Assembly: GCA_024169445.1 (NCBI GenBank)
Contig: JALKFA010000001.1
Location: 2,046,001 to 2,110,000, forward strand
Source: Buttiauxella agrestis ATCC 33320
Lineage (GTDB): Bacteria > Pseudomonadota > Gammaproteobacteria > Enterobacterales > Enterobacteriaceae
Length of the DNA stretch: 64,000 nucleotides
Direction of reading: 5' to 3'
Shown: positions 10,872 through 20,542 of the stretch, one piece after another
How positions within the stretch are numbered: position 1 is the stretch's first letter
Layout: every line of letters begins with the position of its first letter
Position numbers and translations under genes: made by a program
Notes under the pieces: generated by a model
The model's input: only the letters and a program-made list of their open reading frames with translations
What the model was told of the DNA's origin: nothing
Databases searched by the model: none

Positions 10872-11849
10872 ATGGCATGCGGTGAGTTTTCCTTAATTGC
10901 CCGTTATTTTGATCGCGTAAGCAGTTCCCGCCGCGATGTGGAAACCGGAATTGGCGATGATTGTGCGTTGCTAACGGTAGCCGAAAAGCAGGTCCTCGCG
11001 ATCAGTACCGATACACTTGTCTCGGGCATTCATTTCCTGGCTGATATTAACCCCCGCGATTTGGGTTACAAAGCGCTGGCGGTAAATTTAAGCGATCTGG
11101 CCGCTATGGGCGCTGATCCTGCCTGGCTAACGCTGGCTATTACCCTTCCTGAAGTCGATGAAAGCTGGCTTGAAGCCTTCAGCGACAGCCTGTTTGAGCA
11201 ACTCGAATACTACGATATGCAGCTGATTGGCGGCGACACGACCCGTGGGCCACTTTCCATGACGCTTGGCATTCATGGCCTGGTGCCTGCTGGCCGTGCG
11301 CTAAAACGCAGCGGTGCGCGCATTGGCGACTGGATTTATGTCACCGGCACGCCTGGTGATAGCGCCGCGGGCCTGGCTATCTTGCAGGACCGTTTAACCG
11401 TCAAAGATCCCGCTCAAGCGGCCTATCTGAAACAACGCCATTTACGCCCAACAGCTCGTATTTTACAGGGCCAGGCCTTGCGCGATCTGGCGAGCAGCGC
11501 AATTGATCTTTCTGACGGGCTAATTTCCGATTTGGGTCATATCCTTAAAGCTAGTGAATGTGGTGCACGCGTTGATCTCGATGCTCTGCCATATTCTGAT
11601 GCCCTGAAAGCGAATGTCAGTGCTGATCAAGCTTTGCAATGGGCGCTTTCTGGCGGCGAAGATTACGAACTGTGTTTCACCGTGCCAGAAGTTAATCGCG
11701 GTGCGCTGGACGTCGCCATCGGCAATCTTGGTGTTCCGTTTACCTGTATCGGCCAGGTTGGACCCGCTTCTGAAGGGCTACAGTTCCTGCAAAATGGCAA
11801 ACCGGTAACCCTGGATTTAAAAGGATACGACCACTTTGCCTCGCTCTAA
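10872..11849 (+). CDS. thiL: Thiamine-monophosphate kinase ThiL
   Basis: Phosphorylates thiamine monophosphate to the active cofactor thiamine diphosphate. 325 residues. The N-terminal Mg/ATP-binding Asp residues are seen in GIGDDCALL and [11 protein letters not shown], followed by the ATP-grasp-like [10 protein letters not shown] and IGGDTTRGP motifs; the C-terminal substrate domain contains [15 protein letters not shown]. Its last 14 bases overlap the pgpA start, implying translational coupling. Confidence 0.97.
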   Translation: MACGEFSLIARYFDRVSSSRRDVETGIGDDCALLTVAEKQVLAISTDTLVSGIHFLADINPRDLGYKALAVNLSDLAAMGADPAWLTLAITLPEVDESWLEAFSDSLFEQLEYYDMQLIGGDTTRGPLSMTLGIHGLVPAGRALKRSGARIGDWIYVTGTPGDSAAGLAILQDRLTVKDPAQAAYLKQRHLRPTARILQGQALRDLASSAIDLSDGLISDLGHILKASECGARVDLDALPYSDALKANVSADQALQWALSGGEDYELCFTVPEVNRGALDVAIGNLGVPFTCIGQVGPASEGLQFLQNGKPVTLDLKGYDHFASL

Positions 11850-12342
11850 AGATGTGGCTAAAAGCCGTCTAAAGCTTAGCAACCCGTGGCACTTGCTCGC
11901 CACCGGGTTTGGTAGCGGATTAAGCCCGATTATGCCCGGTACAGCCGGGTCGCTCGCGGCGATCCCGTTCTGGTATCTGATGACCCTGCTGCCGTGGCAG
12001 CTCTACTCGATGGTTATCATGCTCGGCATTTGTATCGGGGTTTATCTTTGCCACCAGACTGCACGTGATATGGGCGTTCATGACCACGGCAGCATCGTGT
12101 GGGATGAGTTCATCGGCATGTGGATAACCCTGATGGCGCTGCCAATTAACGACTGGCGCTGGGTGGCTGCAGGCTTTGTGATTTTCCGCATCTTTGATAT
12201 CTGGAAGCCGTGGCCAATCCGCTGGTTTGACCGCAATATTCACGGCGGTATGGGGATCATGGTAGATGACATTGTCGCGGGTGTTATTTCTGCGGGCGTG
12301 ATTTATCTGATTGGGCACCATTGGCCGATTGGCTTGTTCTGA
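11836..12342 (+). CDS. pgpA: Phosphatidylglycerophosphatase A
   Basis: Inner-membrane enzyme that dephosphorylates phosphatidylglycerol phosphate in phospholipid synthesis. 168 residues from TTG 11836. Four hydrophobic segments and the conserved [23 protein letters not shown] and MVDDIVAG motifs are present, with the acidic residues expected for metal binding. In E. coli the protein begins three residues earlier with ATG; the equivalent codon here (11827) is ACG. The TTG has AAGGA 10 bases upstream, so TTG is chosen. It overlaps thiL by 14 bp. Confidence 0.93.
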   Translation: MPRSKDVAKSRLKLSNPWHLLATGFGSGLSPIMPGTAGSLAAIPFWYLMTLLPWQLYSMVIMLGICIGVYLCHQTARDMGVHDHGSIVWDEFIGMWITLMALPINDWRWVAAGFVIFRIFDIWKPWPIRWFDRNIHGGMGIMVDDIVAGVISAGVIYLIGHHWPIGLF

Positions 12343-12349
12343 TTTAGGA

Positions 12350-12379
12350 CAACCCTCACGCCAGCCCTCTCCCTAAGGG
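12350..12379. repeat. Left half of a palindromic intergenic repeat (interrupted by element copy 2)
   Basis: CCCTCACGCCAGCCCTCTCCCTAAGGG. The matching right arm, GGGAGAGGG, lies after the inserted element at about 12669-12677. Joined across one copy of the duplicated CCCTAAGGG the two form the CCCTCTCCCTAAGGGAGAGGG-type palindrome seen at other gene ends in this window. Confidence 0.75.
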
Positions 12380-12662
12380 CTGTCTCTTATACACAACTCG
12401 CCCTGGCAATTTTATCAGGGTGAGATCTTTAAGCCTCGCTGATTTTCCGTTCACCCGTGAGTTCAGTTATCTCTTTAATTCCAGAAAACGGTGAGCGAAT
12501 CAAGGGGTTAACGCCAACCCCTTGATTTGCCGGGAGTCCGGGTTCTTAGGGTGGCGACGGTGGCCACCCTAAGACGTTCACCGGTTCAGTGGCTATGTAA
12601 AACACTGAACATCGGGTGAACGGAACTGTCTCCCGACTCACGCAGATGTGACTAAGAGACAG
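12380..12662. mobile_element. MITE-like element copy 2 (283 bp, internally deleted)
   Basis: The left end is CTGTCTCTTATACACAACT, 18 of 19 bases identical to the Tn5 mosaic end as I know it. The right end, read inward, is CTGTCTCTTAGTCACATC. The element is flanked by the perfect 9-bp duplication CCCTAAGGG (12371-12379 and 12663-12671). Compared with the copy at 20543-21183 it keeps both ends and lacks about 360 internal bp; the deletion joins two TTGAT sequences. Internal hairpins include ATCAAGGGGTT/AACCCCTTGAT and TTAGGGTGG/CCACCCTAA. No coding capacity, so it must have been mobilised in trans. Confidence 0.88.
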
Positions 12663-12671
12663 CCCTAAGGG

Positions 12672-12914
12672 AGAGGGAACATAAACAGACCCTTTAAATA
12701 TCTTTAAAAACAACTTGTTATGAATTTTTTAATCAGTTTTTTCAAGTTTAAAGAAAAGTTCAAGTTTCAGGAGAGTAGAAAATAGGTTAATCAGATTTAT
12801 GCACTATTAAGAATGGAATATCCTGGTGCTGGTTAAAAGCAATCTTCATTTTGGCTGGTCTCTCTACCGGGGGAAGCACCACCCCAGTAAAGTACTCAAC
12901 ATGTAACCTGGTTA
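12672..12914. other. AT-rich spacer with no gene seen
   Basis: From the right arm of the palindromic repeat to the stop codon of the minus-strand DUF1120 gene. It is AT-rich, without a plausible coding frame, RNA gene or clear terminator. Confidence 0.6.
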
Positions 12915-13577
12915 TTAGAGGTAAGTCAGGCTAAACGTTATTTCCCCATCCAGTTCCGTTTTATCAGTAATGCCCAGTATATTTGTTGGCTGAACAGTCG
13001 CAGCCAACGTTAGAGGGAAAGCACATGTGGTAAAGGATTGTGGCATCAGACCAGAACCAACGGCTATGGTACGAAGATCACCCTCTGCCAGAATACCATC
13101 GCTGAGAACCCATCCAGTAGCAGCATGATGATCCCGAGAAAGAATCGGTGTAATAACGCCGTCAATAGTGACATTATTTTCATCGATTCGAATACTATAA
13201 GAACCAATATCAACACCACTCGCTGTTTTACCAAAACCAAAGAGGCTTTGAATATCGCTTACAACAACCCCATCGCTAAATTTTACTGGTAGGCCAGCAT
13301 CGCTATCCTGACGATTGTCTGTTGTAGTAAAACCCACTTTGACAGTAGAACCACACTCAATAGTAAAATTCATATGCTGAACAGCCACTTCATTAATTTC
13401 TGTTGAGTTCATTGAGCCTACATAAAGAGAACCAAAATCAACTACCCCGCCGTTACTCATGTTTGGTGTGCAGGCAGCCATAATCAGCTTGCCCTGAACT
13501 TTCAATGCTGTTGTATCTGTAGCATAAGAGGATGAAGAAGTGGCAGCAATCAAGCTTGCCAGAATAATTTTTTTCAT
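12915..13577 (-). CDS. Secreted DUF1120 (GltF/YhcF-like) protein A
   Basis: 220 residues with a Sec signal peptide (MKKIILASLIAATSSSSYA). The mature part has the DUF1120 layout: LKVQGKLIMAACTP near the N terminus, a Gly/Asp-rich GGVVDFGSLYVG turn, IECGSTVKVGFTTTDNR, and the terminal strand LDGEITFSLTYL, closely like E. coli GltF. Such proteins resemble beta-type fimbrial subunits, but no chaperone or usher gene lies in this window, so its assembly is unknown. It is divergent from a paralogue at 13951. Both sit in an AT-rich patch between the pgpA and yajO positions, where E. coli has no such genes, which suggests acquisition. Confidence 0.88.
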   Translation of the reverse strand: MKKIILASLIAATSSSSYATDTTALKVQGKLIMAACTPNMSNGGVVDFGSLYVGSMNSTEINEVAVQHMNFTIECGSTVKVGFTTTDNRQDSDAGLPVKFSDGVVVSDIQSLFGFGKTASGVDIGSYSIRIDENNVTIDGVITPILSRDHHAATGWVLSDGILAEGDLRTIAVGSGLMPQSFTTCAFPLTLAATVQPTNILGITDKTELDGEITFSLTYL

Positions 13578-13950
13578 AGTAATTCCTGGTTATAGGTGAT
13601 TAATATAAATATATTTGCGTCTTGTTTTTTTCGAACCAGGCATTATCTACGAAAACATTTTTTTAGAGTAGTGATGCAGGTAATAATTAAGTTTTTAACT
13701 ATATTTAAAACACCAGGGTATTGGCATTAATTCGAATGGTTGATTGAGCCGATTGTAATACATTAAAAATCCAAACCTTATTATATTTTTATTGTAAGTG
13801 CATATATCAAGCGGCAAGCAAATATGTATAATCTTTTTTCTGAGTAGAATGTAATTGTCAATCACACATGACAATTATAGATAAATTATATGTATGTGTT
13901 ACATGTATTTATAAAATAAATAAATCACTTAATTACATAAAGGTTTTACA
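13578..13950. promoter_or_regulatory. Divergent control region of the DUF1120 pair
   Basis: 373 bp, strongly AT-rich, separating two divergently read paralogues. It contains the perfect inverted repeat AATTGTCA (13853-13860)/TGACAATT (13869-13876) with 8 bp between arms, about 75 bp before the plus-strand gene, a candidate operator. Several TATAAT-like hexamers occur, too many to choose one. No coding frame. Confidence 0.5.
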
Positions 13951-14631
13951 ATGAAGAAAATCATTCTGGCTAGTCTTATTGCTACCGCTACTTGTTCATC
14001 TTATGCGGCTAATACCGCCACTCTGAACGTTAATGGCACGTTAACTATGGGGGCCTGCACACCCGTTCTCAGCAATGGTGGCGTGATTGATTACGGAAAT
14101 ATAACTTTAGGTGACTTGTCAGCTACAGAAGATAATCAAATGGGCTCAAAAGATGTCACGCTTGAAATTAATTGTGAATCTCCAGTGAAAGTCGGTTTTA
14201 CATCAATTGATAATCGCCCAAATACTAAAGTGCCGATGGATGTAGTGTTTGCTAACGGTAAAAAGGCAGGTGAGTCGTATACGGGTTATATCAATGGTTT
14301 AGGTACCACTGCCGAAGGGGCTAAAATCGGTGCTTATGGGGTGAAGGTTAAATATGACCAGGCCCTGGCTGATGGTGTTTCTGCTCAAATGATTTACGAA
14401 CAAAGTTTATCTGGCTCCTGGACAGTGATCACTGATGCGGGTGCCGGGGTGTATTTCCAGGAAGCGAACATTCGTACTATGACTGTTGGGATTGATGGAG
14501 TTCCAGTGGCATTTACAACCGCGACTATTCCGCTGGAAGTTGCAATGGCTATTGCTCCAACGGATACTTTAGGGATTACCGATGAAGCCATTCTGGATGG
14601 TGAACTCACTATCAGTATGGTATATCTTTAA
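13951..14631 (+). CDS. Secreted DUF1120 (GltF/YhcF-like) protein B
   Basis: 226 residues, paralogous to the divergent gene at 12915-13577: nearly the same signal peptide (MKKIILASLIATATCSSYA), then LNVNGTLTMGACTP, SNGGVIDYGNITLG, INCESPVKVGFTSIDNR and the terminal LDGELTISMVYL. Probably a periplasmic or surface beta-sandwich, like fimbrial subunits of the GltF/DUF1120 family. A Shine-Dalgarno (AAAGG) lies 8 bases before the ATG. A GC hairpin (14721-14750) lies downstream. The role and assembly partners are unknown. Confidence 0.88.
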   Translation: MKKIILASLIATATCSSYAANTATLNVNGTLTMGACTPVLSNGGVIDYGNITLGDLSATEDNQMGSKDVTLEINCESPVKVGFTSIDNRPNTKVPMDVVFANGKKAGESYTGYINGLGTTAEGAKIGAYGVKVKYDQALADGVSAQMIYEQSLSGSWTVITDAGAGVYFQEANIRTMTVGIDGVPVAFTTATIPLEVAMAIAPTDTLGITDEAILDGELTISMVYL

Positions 14632-14720
14632 TTTCGTAATATAACAATTTAATACCCTCGCAAGAGCGAATGAGTTGAGATTAAGTTTATAAAGTAGCGT
14701 ACATCCTTGTGACAAAATTA

Positions 14721-14750
14721 GCGGGGCTTTTGTGGGCGACCCGGCCCCGC
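14721..14750. terminator. GC-rich hairpin after the DUF1120 gene
   Basis: GCGGGGC (14721-14727) pairs with GCCCCGC (14744-14750). There is no T tract, so its role as a terminator is uncertain. Confidence 0.35.
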
Positions 14751-14762
14751 TTACCTGGTTCT

Positions 14763-14798
14763 GTTCCCTCTCCTGGGGGAGAGGGCTAGGGTGAGGGC
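14763..14798. repeat. Palindromic intergenic repeat
   Basis: CCCTCTCC TGGG GGAGAGGG followed by CTAGGGTGAGGG, one of the GC-rich palindromes scattered at 3' gene ends here. It abuts the yajO stop codon. Uninterrupted copy. Confidence 0.75.
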
Positions 14799-14799
14799 G

Positions 14800-15774
14800 T
14801 TACTTAAATCCGACCCTTTTATGCGGTTGATATACCGTTTCCAGCTCCGCAATCTCCTCAGGCTTCAGTGTTAAATCCACCGCTGCCAATAAATCATCCA
14901 ACTGATGTTCACGAGAAACGCCAATAATCGGTGCAGCAATCCCCGGTTTACTCAGCAACCACGCCAGTGCTACTTGCGCGCGCGTAACGCCTTTATCATC
15001 TGCAACATTCGCCAGCCGCTCCGCAATTAGCGCATCGTTTTCATGGCTGGCATCGTATAGATCTTTACCGACTTCATCAGAGACTGAGCGCGCCGTAGTG
15101 TCACCCCACGGACGAGTCAATTTGCCTCTGGCCAACGGGCTCCATGGGATCACCGCGATCCCTTGTTCGTAGCACAGCGGTAGCATATCGAGTTCTTCTT
15201 CACGATAGATCAGATTGTAGTGATCCTGCATAGTGACAAACCGCGCCCAGCCATGTTGATCTTGCAAAGCCAACGCCTGAGCCAGTTGTGAACTGTGCAT
15301 CGATGAAGCTCCGATATATCGCGCTTTACCTGCTTTCACCACGTCATTGAGTGCTTCAAGGGTCTCTTCAATTGGCGTGTTGTAATCCCAGCGGTGGATT
15401 TGTAACAGATCGACGTAATCGGTTCCCAGGCGTTTCAGGCTGTCATCTATCGAACGCATAATCTGCGCGCGCGAAAGTCCTTCTGGCAAATCACCAACCG
15501 GGAAGTAAACTTTGGTGGCGAGGACGGCATCTTCACGGCGCATGAAATCTTTCAAGGCGCGCCCGACAATCTCTTCGCTGCTACCGTCGGAATAGCTATT
15601 GGCGGTATCAAAGAAATTAATGCCGTTATCGATGGCGTGTTTGATGATGAGACGGCTGCTCTCTTCAGGAAGCGTCCAGGCGTGATTGCCACGGTCTGGC
15701 TCACCATAGGTCATACAACCCAGGCAAAGACGGGAAACTTTGAGGTCTGTTTTTCCTAACGTGTTGTATTGCAT
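14800..15774 (-). CDS. yajO: Aldo/keto reductase YajO
   Basis: NADPH-dependent aldo/keto reductase. In E. coli YajO has been linked to synthesis of 1-deoxyxylulose 5-phosphate from ribulose 5-phosphate, which fits its place beside dxs. 324 residues. The AKR tetrad is visible as FFDTANSYSDG (Asp, Tyr), ATKVYF (Lys) and QIHRWD (His), with the cofactor motif PWSPLARGKL and the C-terminal PIIGVS. Downstream of dxs on the same strand, with a 55-bp gap. Confidence 0.95.
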   Translation of the reverse strand: MQYNTLGKTDLKVSRLCLGCMTYGEPDRGNHAWTLPEESSRLIIKHAIDNGINFFDTANSYSDGSSEEIVGRALKDFMRREDAVLATKVYFPVGDLPEGLSRAQIMRSIDDSLKRLGTDYVDLLQIHRWDYNTPIEETLEALNDVVKAGKARYIGASSMHSSQLAQALALQDQHGWARFVTMQDHYNLIYREEELDMLPLCYEQGIAVIPWSPLARGKLTRPWGDTTARSVSDEVGKDLYDASHENDALIAERLANVADDKGVTRAQVALAWLLSKPGIAAPIIGVSREHQLDDLLAAVDLTLKPEEIAELETVYQPHKRVGFK

Positions 15775-15829
15775 GGTTCCACTCCAGCTATTCAGGATCT
15801 TTTAAGCATAGCAGGAGTGGAGCAGGGGA

Positions 15830-17692
15830 TTATTTAAGCCAGTCGCGGATTCGGTTTTCCATACCGATGGCATCCAGGCCTATGGCGGCGCGTGCCTCTT
15901 CCTGTGTACCTTGCGGGATGAAGTAATCAGGCAAACCGATATTCAGCACCGGAACCACCTTACGGTTAGCCATCAACACTTCGTTGACGCCACTACCAGC
16001 ACCGCCAATTACCGCATTTTCTTCGATGGTGACCAGCGATTCATGGCTGGCAGCCAACTCAAGAATCAACGCTTCATCAAGCGGCTTCACAAAACGCATA
16101 TCGACCAGCGTTGCGTTAAGGGATTGAGCAACGGCTTTAGCTTCTGGCAACAATGTGCCGAAGTTCAGCAGCGCAATTTTTTCACCTGCGCGTTTCTTAA
16201 CACCTTTACCGATTGGCAGCGATTCCAGCGGTTGTAATTCAGCGCCAGTACCGTTGCCACGTGGATAACGCACCGCTGATGGGCCGTCGTTGTAGTGATA
16301 ACCGGTGTGCAGCATCTGGCGGCATTCGTTCTCATCACTGGGTGTCATGATGACCATTTCTGGAATGCAGCGCAGGAAGGAGATGTCGAACGCGCCCTGG
16401 TGGGTTTGTCCGTCAGCGCCGACAATACCAGCGCGGTCGATGGCAAATAACACCGGCAACTTCTGGATAGCGACGTCGTGAATCACCTGATCGTACGCGC
16501 GTTGCAGGAAGGTGGAGTAAATGGCGACAACGGGTTTATAACCGCCAATCGCCAGACCAGCGGCGAACGTCACAGCGTGCTGTTCTGCGATTGCGACATC
16601 AAAATATTGCGACGGATACTGGCGTGAAAACTCTACCATGCCAGAGCCTTCACGCATCGCAGGCGTTACGGCCATCAGTTTGTCGTCTTTGGCTGCGGTT
16701 TCGCATAACCAGTTACCGAAGATTTTCGAATAGCTTGGCAGGCCGCCAGCGGTTTTCGGCAGCGTGCCGCTTTGCGGGTCAAACTTAGGCACCGCGTGGA
16801 AGCTAATTGGGTCTTTTTCAGCTGGCGCGTAGCCACGGCCTTTTTTGGTCATGATGTGCAGGAATTGCGGGCCGTTCAGGTCGCGCATGTTTTTCAGCGT
16901 ATTGACCAGGCCGACAACGTCATGCCCATCAACCGGGCCAATATAGTTAAAGCCTAACTCTTCAAACAACGTGCCCGGTACCACCATGCCTTTCAGGTGC
17001 TCTTCGGTACGTTTGAGTAGTTCTTTAATCGGCGGCACGCCGGAGAACACTTTTTTCCCGCCTTCACGCAGCGAAGAATAGAGTTTCCCGGAAAGCAGTT
17101 GCGCGAGGTGGTTATTCAGCGCGCCGACGTTTTCGGAGATCGACATTTCATTGTCGTTGAGAATAACGAGCATGTTCGGGCGAATGTCACCCGCGTGGTT
17201 CATCGCTTCAAACGCCATACCCGCGGTGATTGCGCCATCGCCAATCACACAGACGGTACGGCGGTCTTTACCTTCTTTTCCGGCGGCCACTGCAATGCCA
17301 ATTCCGGCACTGATTGAGGTCGACGAATGGCCGACGCTCAATACGTCATATTCGCTTTCGGCGCGCCATGGGAAAGGATGCAGGCCACCTTTCTGACGAA
17401 TGGTGCCAATTTTGTCACGGCGGCCAGTAATGATTTTATGCGGATAAGCCTGATGTCCGACGTCCCAGATTAACTGGTCGAACGGCGTGTTATACACATA
17501 GTGAAGCGCCACGGTCAGTTCTACCGTGCCAAGACCTGAGGCAAAGTGCCCGCTGGAACGGCTTACGCTATCGAGCAGGTAACGACGCAGTTCGTCGCAC
17601 AGTTTCGGTAAACTCTCTTTTGGCAACAGGCGTAGCTCAGGGGCTGATTCCACCAGTGCGAGGGTCGGGTATTTGGCAATATCAAAACTCAT
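15830..17692 (-). CDS. dxs: 1-deoxy-D-xylulose-5-phosphate synthase
   Basis: Thiamine diphosphate enzyme that condenses pyruvate with glyceraldehyde 3-phosphate, the first step of the MEP isoprenoid pathway, also feeding thiamine and pyridoxal. 620 residues, as in E. coli. The ThDP-binding stretch [18 protein letters not shown] with NDNEMSIS, the transketolase-like central domain with [13 protein letters not shown], and a C-terminal domain are all present. It is 17 bp downstream of ispA, in the xseB-ispA-dxs operon. Confidence 0.98.
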   Translation of the reverse strand: MSFDIAKYPTLALVESAPELRLLPKESLPKLCDELRRYLLDSVSRSSGHFASGLGTVELTVALHYVYNTPFDQLIWDVGHQAYPHKIITGRRDKIGTIRQKGGLHPFPWRAESEYDVLSVGHSSTSISAGIGIAVAAGKEGKDRRTVCVIGDGAITAGMAFEAMNHAGDIRPNMLVILNDNEMSISENVGALNNHLAQLLSGKLYSSLREGGKKVFSGVPPIKELLKRTEEHLKGMVVPGTLFEELGFNYIGPVDGHDVVGLVNTLKNMRDLNGPQFLHIMTKKGRGYAPAEKDPISFHAVPKFDPQSGTLPKTAGGLPSYSKIFGNWLCETAAKDDKLMAVTPAMREGSGMVEFSRQYPSQYFDVAIAEQHAVTFAAGLAIGGYKPVVAIYSTFLQRAYDQVIHDVAIQKLPVLFAIDRAGIVGADGQTHQGAFDISFLRCIPEMVIMTPSDENECRQMLHTGYHYNDGPSAVRYPRGNGTGAELQPLESLPIGKGVKKRAGEKIALLNFGTLLPEAKAVAQSLNATLVDMRFVKPLDEALILELAASHESLVTIEENAVIGGAGSGVNEVLMANRKVVPVLNIGLPDYFIPQGTQEEARAAIGLDAIGMENRIRDWLK

Positions 17693-17709
17693 TAAATTAG
17701 AAACTCATC

Positions 17710-18609
17710 TTATTTATCACGTTGGATGATATAGCTCGCTAACGCTTCAAGTGCGGTAGTGTCTAACGACTGGCGAGCCAGGCCTTCCAGCGCCCGGAGA
17801 GATTCCTGATAGAGATCCCACGCTTTGGTTTTGGCATTTTCTAGCCCTAGCAGTGCCGGATAAGTGCTCTTACCCAGTTGCTGATCCGCGCCCTGACGTT
17901 TACCCAGTGTCGCGGTATCACCGATGACATCGAGAATATCGTCCTGCACCTGGAATGCCAGGCCGATGCTGTCGGCATAATGGTCGAGTAAAGGCAGGGC
18001 GTTACGTCCCGCATCACCTGCGCTTAATGCGCCCAGGCGAACTGCTGCACGAATTAACGCGCCGGTTTTATGACGATGAATACGCTCAAGACTTTGTAGG
18101 TCAACATGCTGGCCTTCGGCTTCCAAATCTAACGCCTGGCCGCCACACATACCGGCAACGCCACTGGCGGTTGCCAGTTCTTTTACCATCGCCAGTCTGT
18201 CTGCAATCGCCACGCCAGCCATTGGCGCATCACTTAGTATAGAAAACGCCAGGGTTTGTAGGGCATCTCCGGCTAAAATGGCGCTCGCTTCACCGAATTT
18301 GATGTGGCAGGTCGGTTGGCCACGACGCAAATCGTCGTCATCCATGGCAGGTAAATCGTCATGGATCAATGAATAAGCGTGGATGCATTCGATTGCCGCA
18401 GCTGGGGCATCCAGAGTTTCTTGCGCTATGCCGAACATTTCCCCGGTCGCGTAGACCAGGAAAGGGCGCAGTCTCTTGCCACCAAATAGTGCACCATAGT
18501 GCATGGCCTCAACCAGAGGAGTGTTCTGAAACGGTAGCGGCGCTAAAAAACGCAGCAGCGCATCGTTGGCCCGCTCGGCGTGGGCCTGCAACTGATGGTT
18601 AAAATCCAT
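17710..18609 (-). CDS. ispA: (2E,6E)-farnesyl diphosphate synthase
   Basis: Prenyltransferase adding two isopentenyl diphosphates to dimethylallyl diphosphate to give farnesyl diphosphate. 299 residues. The first Asp-rich motif is DDLPAMDDDD at about residues 84-93, the second is DDILD. Its start overlaps or abuts the xseB stop (18610), so the genes are translationally coupled in the usual xseB-ispA-dxs order. Confidence 0.98.
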   Translation of the reverse strand: MDFNHQLQAHAERANDALLRFLAPLPFQNTPLVEAMHYGALFGGKRLRPFLVYATGEMFGIAQETLDAPAAAIECIHAYSLIHDDLPAMDDDDLRRGQPTCHIKFGEASAILAGDALQTLAFSILSDAPMAGVAIADRLAMVKELATASGVAGMCGGQALDLEAEGQHVDLQSLERIHRHKTGALIRAAVRLGALSAGDAGRNALPLLDHYADSIGLAFQVQDDILDVIGDTATLGKRQGADQQLGKSTYPALLGLENAKTKAWDLYQESLRALEGLARQSLDTTALEALASYIIQRDK

Positions 18610-18852
18610 TTACTCGTTATCCGGGGTAAAAGGCTTGAGTGGAGCGTCTTCGCTATCGTTTAGCAGGATTTGCACGCGTTGTTCTGCTTGCTGCAGTTTC
18701 ACCTGACCTTGACGTGCGAGCTGCACACCACGTTCAAATTCATTTAACGCCTCTTCGAGTGCTAAATCGCCGCTCTCAAGACGAGTAACTATCTGCTCAA
18801 GCTCCACAAGCGCAGTTTCAAAACTGGCCGGGACTTCGGTTTTTTTCGGCAT
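18610..18852 (-). CDS. xseB: Exodeoxyribonuclease VII small subunit
   Basis: Small helical subunit that binds XseA to form exonuclease VII, a single-strand DNA nuclease. 80 residues. The conserved [32 protein letters not shown] two-helix core is intact. First gene of the operon with ispA and dxs; divergent from thiI across 204 bp. Confidence 0.97.
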   Translation of the reverse strand: MPKKTEVPASFETALVELEQIVTRLESGDLALEEALNEFERGVQLARQGQVKLQQAEQRVQILLNDSEDAPLKPFTPDNE

Positions 18853-18947
18853 AGTGAATGTCTGACTCTAATAATTTTTGCGACTCTGCAATGGTAGCGG
18901 AAACTGGCAAGCAAGTAACCATGAGCATGTTGGTTAGCAGAGGTTAG

Positions 18948-18956
18948 TGATATACT
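18948..18956 (+). promoter_or_regulatory. Candidate extended -10 promoter for thiI
   Basis: TGATATACT: an extended -10 (TGN before TATACT) about 100 bases before the thiI start, with a TTGGTT at 18930-18935 as a weak, closely spaced -35. The 204-bp interval also holds the xseB promoter. Confidence 0.4.
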
Positions 18957-19056
18957 TGCGCGCCTCGGATGCAGCGGCAACTCGCCGTTGCAGTTCTTTA
19001 AGTCTTCCAGCCCGCATGATTAGTCATGCCTGGCTCATCAACGAATCTAAGCCGCC

Positions 19057-20505
19057 ATGAAGTTTATCATTAAATTGTTCCCGGAAATCACCATCAAGAG
19101 TCAATCTGTGCGCATACGCTTTATTAAAATGCTCACCGGGAACATTCGCAACGTTTTAAAACACTACGATGAAGATCTGGCGGTTGTTCGCCACTGGGAC
19201 AACATTGAAGTTCGCGCTAAAGATGAAAATCAGCGTATCGCCATTCGTGAAGCGTTGACCCGCATTCCTGGGATTCACCATATTCTGGAAGTCGAAGATG
19301 TGCCGTTTACCGATTTGCACAATATCTTTGAACAGGCGCTGGAGCTTTATCGCGAGCAACTGGAAGGCAAAACCTTCTGTGTGCGTGTGAAACGTCGTGG
19401 TAAGCATGAGTTCAGCTCAATTGAAGTTGAACGTTATGTTGGTGGCGGCCTGAATCAACACATTGAATCAGCGCGTGTAAAACTGACTAAACCTGATGTG
19501 ACCGTTAATCTGGAAATTGAAAACGATCGCCTGCTGCTGGTGAAAGGCCGTTATGAAGGCATTGGCGGTTTCCCGATTGGCACGCAAGAAGATGTGCTGT
19601 CGCTGATTTCCGGTGGTTTCGACTCCGGTGTTTCCAGCTACATGCTGATGCGCCGCGGTTGCCGTGTGCACTATTGCTTCTTTAACCTCGGTGGTGCAGC
19701 GCACGAAATCGGCGTGAAACAAGTGGCGCACTATTTGTGGAACCGGTTTGGTAGTTCGCACCGCGTGCGTTTCGTGGCGATTAACTTCGAACCTGTGGTT
19801 GGCGAAATCCTCGAGAAAGTGGAAGACGGCCAGATGGGCGTGGTGCTGAAGCGTATGTTTGTGCGCGCGGCTTCCAAAGTGGCCGAGCGTTATGGCGTGC
19901 AGGCACTGGTGACCGGCGAAGCATTGGGCCAGGTTTCCAGCCAGACGCTGACCAACCTGCGTTTAATCGACAACGTTTCCGATACGCTGATTTTGCGTCC
20001 GCTGATCTCTCACGATAAAGAGCACATCATCGATCTGGCACGTGAAATCGGTACCGCTGACTTTGCGCGTACCATGCCGGAATACTGCGGTGTGATTTCG
20101 AAAAGCCCAACCGTCAAAGCGGTGAAAGCGAAGATTGAAGCAGAAGAAGCCAATTTCGATTTCTCCATTCTTGACCGCGTGGTTGAAGAAGCAACCAATA
20201 TCGACATCCGTGAGATAGCCAATCAATCCAAAGAAGTGGTAACGGAAGTTGAAACCGTTGACGCATTTGGCCCGAATGATGTGCTGTTGGATATTCGTTC
20301 TATCGACGAACAAGACGATAAGCCATTTAAGCCAGAAGGCGTGGAAGTGGCTTCACTGCCATTCTATAAACTGAGCACCGCATTCGGTGATTTGGATCAG
20401 AGCAAAAATTATTTGCTGTGGTGCGACCGCGGTGTGATGAGCCGTTTGCAGGCGCTGTATCTGCGTGAGCAAGGTTTTGAGAACGTGAAGGTTTATCGCG
20501 CGTAA
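19057..20505 (+). CDS. thiI: tRNA 4-thiouridine sulfurtransferase ThiI
   Basis: Transfers sulfur from IscS to uridine 8 of tRNA and supplies sulfur for the thiamine thiazole. 482 residues. There is an N-terminal ferredoxin-like plus THUMP region (about 1-165), a PP-loop ATP-binding site [10 protein letters not shown] (about 184-193), and a C-terminal rhodanese domain carrying the persulfide Cys in [10 protein letters not shown]. Single gene, divergent from xseB. Its 3' end abuts the palindromic repeat interrupted by element copy 3. Confidence 0.98.
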   Translation: MKFIIKLFPEITIKSQSVRIRFIKMLTGNIRNVLKHYDEDLAVVRHWDNIEVRAKDENQRIAIREALTRIPGIHHILEVEDVPFTDLHNIFEQALELYREQLEGKTFCVRVKRRGKHEFSSIEVERYVGGGLNQHIESARVKLTKPDVTVNLEIENDRLLLVKGRYEGIGGFPIGTQEDVLSLISGGFDSGVSSYMLMRRGCRVHYCFFNLGGAAHEIGVKQVAHYLWNRFGSSHRVRFVAINFEPVVGEILEKVEDGQMGVVLKRMFVRAASKVAERYGVQALVTGEALGQVSSQTLTNLRLIDNVSDTLILRPLISHDKEHIIDLAREIGTADFARTMPEYCGVISKSPTVKAVKAKIEAEEANFDFSILDRVVEEATNIDIREIANQSKEVVTEVETVDAFGPNDVLLDIRSIDEQDDKPFKPEGVEVASLPFYKLSTAFGDLDQSKNYLLWCDRGVMSRLQALYLREQGFENVKVYRA

Positions 20506-20512
20506 ATTCTAC

Positions 20513-20542
20513 GCCCTCATCCCGGCCTTCTCCCTCAGGGAG
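20513..20542. repeat. Left half of a palindromic repeat (interrupted by element copy 3)
   Basis: CCCTCATCCCGGCCTTCTCCCTCAGGGAG. It continues after the element at 21184-21212 as CTCAGGGAGAGGGCCTGAGTGAGGG. With one copy of the 9-bp duplication removed the two halves rebuild an almost perfect GC-rich palindrome. Confidence 0.78.
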
